Virus record (IMG/VR): IMGVR_UViG_3300033141_003935
Location: 1 to 32,738 of that record
DNA from: a virus
DNA: 32,738 bases
Direction: 5' to 3' (one strand)
Shown: piece after piece, positions 28,916 to 32,738 of the stretch
Layout of the letters: each line of letters opens with the position of its first letter
Position numbering within the stretch: position 1 is the first letter of the stretch
Notes under the pieces: generated by a model
What the model was told of the DNA's origin: nothing
Database searches by the model: none
Seen by the model: only the letters and a program-made list of their open reading frames with translations
Translations under genes and position numbers: made by a program

Positions 28916-29559
28916 GGTGCTAACTCCTCATTAAAAACAAGTCTGCAATCTACAGGAACAAGTTTGTTGAACAAGCATTCTAATAATGCGGCGGCGCTCT
29001 CTCCTAATGTAAAAGGCAACGTTAGGGGAAATACATCGCCAACATAATGCAAATTTTTAATAGTAATTATAATAGTATATGCTAAAGCTAAATCACTTTC
29101 TTCTAAAATAAAAGGCAGCGTTAGGGGGAAAATACTATTGGCAAAAGCATGGTCTATTTTAATATCGTAACCTAAATATTTAGCTAAAAATATCCAGTCA
29201 TCTTCTGTTAGTGTATTCATCAAAGCTAATTTTACAATAACCCATTTTCTTCTTATCTCAATAGACTGATCTTTAGGGTTTTTAAAACATTCATCGGGTA
29301 TGCCTACAACAACTTCCCATTCTTCAATAAAATCATTAGTCGTTTGAATGTAAATTTCGTCTGCTACTTTCTGCACTTTCAACTCTAATCTTAGTATCGA
29401 TTGTGCCATCGCTCCTAAAAAAGTTCTCATATTTGAATTATTTAAATTCTTAGCTCTAAATAACTCACCGCCAGGCAAGTAGTTTGCTAAGCTTTGAGTT
29501 ATTTGCTCATGTGTATCAGCAACAAAAATAGTTTGATTCCCAGGATAAACGAGTGTCAT
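28912..29559 (-). CDS. Baseplate/tail protein, Mu gp48 family (DUF2313)
   Basis: 215 residues with the family pattern: Y-L-P-G-G-E-L-F-R-A-K-N, then M-R-T-F-L-G-A-M-A-Q-S-I-L-R-L-E, D-F-I-E-E-W-E-V-V-V-G-I-P-D-E-C-F, and a compact C-terminal domain. It links the baseplate wedge to tail fibres (equivalent in place to P2 gpI). The segment P-L-T-L-P-F-x-L-x-E-S occurs twice (near residues 145 and 180), a local duplication. It overlaps baseplate J by ATGA at its start and the fibre gene by ATGA at its end. Confidence 0.88.
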   Translation of the reverse strand: MTLVYPGNQTIFVADTHEQITQSLANYLPGGELFRAKNLNNSNMRTFLGAMAQSILRLELKVQKVADEIYIQTTNDFIEEWEVVVGIPDECFKNPKDQSIEIRRKWVIVKLALMNTLTEDDWIFLAKYLGYDIKIDHAFANSIFPLTLPFILEESDLALAYTIIITIKNLHYVGDVFPLTLPFTLGESAAALLECLFNKLVPVDCRLVFNEELAP

Positions 29560-30875
29560 GAGTAGTTTATATCCCCCAAAATTGGTAGCTTAGACGCACT
29601 TACAGTAATGTCACTTACAGGTTCAGATAAAGAAAACGAAATTAATTTCTCTCCTGTTTCAGGATTAATAGTATCTTTAATAGCACTTCGATAATCATCT
29701 ATTAAAATTTCTTGTCCTACATTAACGTCATCTAGAAAAAATTGTTTTAAAGACAACTCGATCGCATCTCTCATAGATTGAGAGTTAGGCGACAATGCGG
29801 TAAATGTAAAATCAACAGGTAAAGGCGTTGGGGACAAGACAACAATATTATCATCATCTCTATCGATAGGTTTATAAGCTAAAATTCTATTTTTAACCTC
29901 GGCAATCTCTGTAGGATTTGGAAATATGCCTTCAGGATCATTATCGCGAACAAAAAAGTTTGTAACAAATCCGACAGCAGGCGTTTTTGAAAAAATCCAA
30001 GCTCTCGTGACGCCAGATGTGTTTAGAATTACTTGCTTTACGAAGGATTTATTAAAAAAAGCAAATGGATTTCGCCAACTATCTTCCACTCTCAATTTAT
30101 ACTCTTCGTTTGTTTCTATATCAGCTCCATTGCCAATCTCATTAAATGGAACATAGTTATCGCTGCTAACCCCAATAATAGGAGCGTCAAGTGTAAGTTT
30201 GGCATTTAAACCTAAGTTGCTACTATAACCTGTTTTCGAAGATTTAATTTCTACGTTGGCAAACACAGATGTCGAATTACCAGTCGAATCGCTAGTAGTG
30301 GACAAACTACTAGTACATGTGAATTGTGTGTTACTAATTATTTGCGCTATTGTAAAAGTTCCGTTATAAAGCGGGTTAATAACCCCTGTAATAGTAACAG
30401 TCATATTTATAGAATAATTATGCTCGACACCTGTATCTATAGTTATCGCCAACCCATCGGATGTTATGTTTACAATGTTAATTGTGACAGACTGTACGAG
30501 ATAATTATCCCCGCCAATAACGGAATATTGAATAGAATCAGAAGTATTAAGTAAAGTTCCTAAAGGTATTACAGATAGAACAGTACCTTCAATAGGAATA
30601 AATCCTGTGGCATATGTCGCAGCTTTAAGATCAGCATTTCTTAGAAATCCCCAATACTTTATAAATGTTAAATTAAGAGCTGTCTGTAAAAAAAATTCTT
30701 GCAGTAACAACGGTATTTTACGTTCAATGTCAAATAATCTACCTGCTACAGCTATTCCTATTGATTTTATAATATTTTCTTTTTGAAAAGGGTTCAATTC
30801 AGGCAATGCTGATTGGATATCCGCAAATATCATAAGAGCAATTTCCCTTGGATTTTGTGATGTAGAAATAGCCAT
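29556..30875 (-). CDS. Baseplate J-like protein (Mu gp47 family) with inserted Ig-like domain
   Basis: 439 residues. The N-terminal helical region, the A-T-G-F-I-P-I-E-G...I-P-L-G-T core entry and the C-terminal part (EEYKLRVEDSWRNPF, V-T-R-A-W-I-F, and V-L-S-P-T-P-L-P-V-D-F) match baseplate J/gp47 wedge proteins. Between about 125 and 205 sits an inserted module (ITSDGLAITIDTGVEHNYSI, I-T-G-V-I-N-P-L-Y-N-G-T-F-T-I), an Ig-like domain that also occurs in the 808-residue fibre protein. The core J fold continues after it (K-S-S-K-T-G-Y-S-S-N-L-G). It forms the wedge ring around the hub. Confidence 0.9.
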   Translation of the reverse strand: MAISTSQNPREIALMIFADIQSALPELNPFQKENIIKSIGIAVAGRLFDIERKIPLLLQEFFLQTALNLTFIKYWGFLRNADLKAATYATGFIPIEGTVLSVIPLGTLLNTSDSIQYSVIGGDNYLVQSVTINIVNITSDGLAITIDTGVEHNYSINMTVTITGVINPLYNGTFTIAQIISNTQFTCTSSLSTTSDSTGNSTSVFANVEIKSSKTGYSSNLGLNAKLTLDAPIIGVSSDNYVPFNEIGNGADIETNEEYKLRVEDSWRNPFAFFNKSFVKQVILNTSGVTRAWIFSKTPAVGFVTNFFVRDNDPEGIFPNPTEIAEVKNRILAYKPIDRDDDNIVVLSPTPLPVDFTFTALSPNSQSMRDAIELSLKQFFLDDVNVGQEILIDDYRSAIKDTINPETGEKLISFSLSEPVSDITVSASKLPILGDINYS

Positions 30876-30876
30876 T

Positions 30877-31341
30877 TTATATAGAATTATCTGTAAAAGA
30901 TTTTCTCACAAGATCATAACCTTTTGTGGTTATGATATTATTTTTAATGAATTTGAAATAGATATTTAAAATTCTATTTTCAATAATTCGCCCTGTTACT
31001 TCTACTCTATCAAAAAGATCATCTTCAATTAACCATTGTACACAGTCTTTACCGAAATTAACAGCTTTGTTTACAGTATCTTGCAACAATCGAGCTTCAG
31101 ATAAAAGCCATAATTTAGAACCAATTTCAAAATTTAAAACATCAGAAGCATCGTTACCCCACCACCCTCGTCTTTTTTGTGGTAGCGCCCTTTCACTTTC
31201 AGAGGCTCTTCTCTCACATAAAATAGACATCTGAATCGCAGAATCTAAACCCTCTACATAAGTAAAATCTCCGTCAGCAAATGAAAAATCGTAGATTCCC
31301 TGACTATTTTTACGCATCTTAATATCTTCTATCTTATTCAT
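30877..31341 (-). CDS. Baseplate protein, Mu gp46 family
   Basis: 154 residues with the gp46 signature: YDFSFADGDFTYVEGLDSAI, L-C-E-R-R-A then P-Q-K-R-R-G-W-W-G-N, G-S-K-L-W-L-L-S-E-A-R, and a C-terminal R-V-E-V-T-G-R-I strand region. This family belongs to the baseplate wedge and links the spike/hub to the J protein. It overlaps the upstream gp45-type gene by ATGA, and its stop lies 1 bp before the J start. Confidence 0.9.
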   Translation of the reverse strand: MNKIEDIKMRKNSQGIYDFSFADGDFTYVEGLDSAIQMSILCERRASESERALPQKRRGWWGNDASDVLNFEIGSKLWLLSEARLLQDTVNKAVNFGKDCVQWLIEDDLFDRVEVTGRIIENRILNIYFKFIKNNIITTKGYDLVRKSFTDNSI

Positions 31342-31895
31342 ATTGATGTATTTGTACCCCCGCCTGTTATAGTACCTGTTCCTGTCCCTGTATTCACTTG
31401 CACAGCATCTCCTAATCTGGCGATTGGCTGACCTCCTGATCCTAAATTTACTTTATTTGCATTTACATTTACATTGTTAGCATTGTCGATATTAACATCT
31501 GCTCCTAAAACATCTATATTTACGGGAGATGATTCTATTATAATTTTTTGAGCATTCTTGATATGTACGTTTCCGTCCTTATCAAGTTTTATAACTACTC
31601 CTGTTACCAAATTTACGATTCCAGACTCACCCACTTCTAAATTTTTTTCCCTTTCAGATAAAGCACAACTTATTCCTACTCTACTCCCTTCGTTTCCGTT
31701 GGCAGAAAATAAAAACACGTGCATTCCCACAGGTGGTTTGGAAAAAAAACCATACGGAGTTATCAAGCAAGCGGATACATTTTCTTTTTTTAAATAGGAA
31801 ACATAATCTCCAGGCTTAGCTTCAGTATCAGGTATAGACTTTGTTACTTTAGCCCATTTAACAATATTTTTAATTTTAGCTAGTAAATCACGCAT
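31338..31895 (-). CDS. Baseplate spike protein, Mu gp45 family
   Basis: 185 residues. An OB-like domain (SIPDTEAKPGDYVSYL, L-I-T-P-Y-G-F-F-S-K-P-P-V-G-M-H-V-F-L-F, G-N-E-G-S-R-V-G-I) is followed by a repetitive beta-helix (K-I-I-I-E-S-S-P-V-N-I-D-V...V-N-I-D-N-A-N-N-V-N-V-N-A), and a glycine/threonine tip region (P-I-A-R-L-G-D-A-V then GTGTGTITGGGTN). This plan is that of the trimeric central spike in Mu- and P2-like phages, which pierces the outer membrane. It starts 1 bp beyond the hub gene's stop. Confidence 0.92.
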   Translation of the reverse strand: MRDLLAKIKNIVKWAKVTKSIPDTEAKPGDYVSYLKKENVSACLITPYGFFSKPPVGMHVFLFSANGNEGSRVGISCALSEREKNLEVGESGIVNLVTGVVIKLDKDGNVHIKNAQKIIIESSPVNIDVLGADVNIDNANNVNVNANKVNLGSGGQPIARLGDAVQVNTGTGTGTITGGGTNTSI

Positions 31896-31896
31896 G

Positions 31897-32738
31897 TTAT
31901 GGTTCAGGAACTCCTAAAATTTGATAATCGTCCGCTTCTTTGTTATCTTTCTTCTTTTTTTTATTTCTATTAACCTCAGCTGTAAATGCATCAGAAGTTA
32001 ACAATTTCATTTTAACAAGCGATCCTTGGTTCTCTAAAACAGATTGAGAGTATTCAACAGATGTAATTAATAATATTGATTTAATATCGTTGATAGTGTC
32101 GTTTACTCTAACTAGTTTATTAGGTTGCCAAATACCGTCATCTAATGCAGGTTTAAAGTAAGGCACAGTAACTTCGTATATAAACGATTGCCCTCGCCTA
32201 AAATTAGCTTCCCAATTAACTCTTAATTGAGAATCTTCTTTTGAAGCCTGTCCGTCTTCTGCTGAAAATGTATACTGTCGACTTGGTCGGATATCCGTAT
32301 CTACAGCATTCGCCACTATAGATGCTGAGTCGTCATCAATAGGAACGCCTAGAATAGAATAGTCATTCTGCCCTACAATTTCATAATTATGGAATCTTGC
32401 CGTAAAATCAAGGGTCATAATAGAACTTACTATCGTATTAGGATCATCGATGTTTTTCGACAATATCGTATCATACACTTGAGTTCCAGCTCGTATAAAC
32501 TCTATATTTCCGTCATTTGTTGTTATAGGGATGACCTGTAATTTTTTGGCAAAGTATTGTAAGAAATCATAATAACTAATACCTACTTCTGTAGATTCTG
32601 TACTAGTAAGTTTGGCAAGTTTATAATTATTTATAACTTCTATGTCAGATAATCCGAGATCCGATAAAATTTTTCTAGTTAAATTTTCTAATGAAATTGG
32701 GGGTGTGAAATTTAACGATGCTGCTGTACTATCTAGTA
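31897..32738 (-). CDS. Baseplate hub protein, Mu gp44 / P2 gpD-like (5' end outside window)
   Basis: The frame is open to the right edge: upstream of the first internal GTG it continues without a stop as F-T-P-P-I-S-L-E-N-L-T-R-K-I-L-S-D-L-G-L, Y-Y-D-F-L-Q-Y-F-A-K-K-L-Q-V, and T-N-D-G-N-I-E-F-I-R-A-G-T. Together with R-P-S-R-Q-Y-T-F-S-A, W-Q-P-N-K-L-V-R-V-N-D and the K-M-x-L-L-T-S-D-A-F end, this is the hub fold of late-control D/gp44-type proteins that sits on the tail tube and holds the spike. About 279 residues are visible. A lysine-rich stretch (NRKKKKKDNKE) lies before the C-terminus. Confidence 0.9.
   Translation of the reverse strand, partial: LDSTAASLNFTPPISLENLTRKILSDLGLSDIEVINNYKLAKLTSTESTEVGISYYDFLQYFAKKLQVIPITTNDGNIEFIRAGTQVYDTILSKNIDDPNTIVSSIMTLDFTARFHNYEIVGQNDYSILGVPIDDDSASIVANAVDTDIRPSRQYTFSAEDGQASKEDSQLRVNWEANFRRGQSFIYEVTVPYFKPALDDGIWQPNKLVRVNDTINDIKSILLITSVEYSQSVLENQGSLVKMKLLTSDAFTAEVNRNKKKKKDNKEADDYQILGVPEP

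Overview
The window looks like part of the genome of a tailed phage with a contractile tail (Mu-type baseplate), either free or as a prophage, whose host is a Gram-negative, AT-rich bacterium. The phage assignment rests on a complete baseplate run (Mu gp44/45/46/47/48-type genes), tail-fibre genes, a lysis block (amidase plus small holin-like membrane proteins) and a phage-type replication block (family-A polymerase, AEP primase-helicase, SNF2-like helicase, VRR-NUC nuclease, ssDNA-binding-like protein). The Gram-negative host is inferred from a signal-peptide-bearing outer-membrane beta-barrel gene. TGA is used as a stop in well-supported genes, so the code looks standard. No integrase, terminase or capsid gene lies in the window, so lifestyle cannot be settled and the host genus is not named.

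Layout: 1-16893 reads rightwards (+) and holds early/replication genes. Its first 7.5 kb is dominated by a family of MORN_2-type (YwqK-like) repeat proteins. Each has a conserved ~70-residue N-terminal domain followed by 24-residue (72-bp) repeats of the W-Y-x-N-G-Q-L ... Y-K-D-G-x-x-H-G-L-C type. These copies are interleaved with the VRR-NUC gene, three small unknown genes and the SNF2-like helicase. One copy is broken by a 26-bp deletion, one is a triple fusion behind a zinc-ribbon domain, and several show recent 72-bp unit duplications. From 7582 to 13847 comes the replication core: polymerase, small conserved protein, ssDNA-binding-like protein, small HTH-like protein and primase-helicase. 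From 13917 to 16893 comes a group of small genes plus an RNA ligase.

The zone 16894-19026 is a mixed-strand accessory region. Three copies of a 26-28-bp direct repeat separate two small plus-strand genes (a lone MORN_2 protein and a winged-helix-like protein), which look like inserted cassettes. A second 18-bp leader repeat precedes two of the plus-strand genes.

From 19027 to the right edge all genes are on the minus strand. Read in the direction of transcription these are: baseplate hub (partial), spike, gp46, baseplate J, gp48, tail fibre, small structural protein and two large fibre/appendage proteins. After a good TTGACA-17-TAGCAT promoter follow small genes, an outer-membrane barrel (Lom-like moron), an Acb2/Tad1-hairpin-like candidate anti-defence protein, a CAT-anticodon tRNA, a regulator fragment, the amidase, and holin-like membrane proteins. 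Many of these genes overlap by ATGA, as expected for translationally coupled operons.

The most unusual element is the expanding and decaying family of N-domain/MORN_2 genes threaded through the replication module. The next most unusual are the repeat-bounded cassettes at 16.9-17.9 kb and the cluster of possible host-interaction genes (barrel, Acb2-like protein, tRNA) beside the lysis genes.
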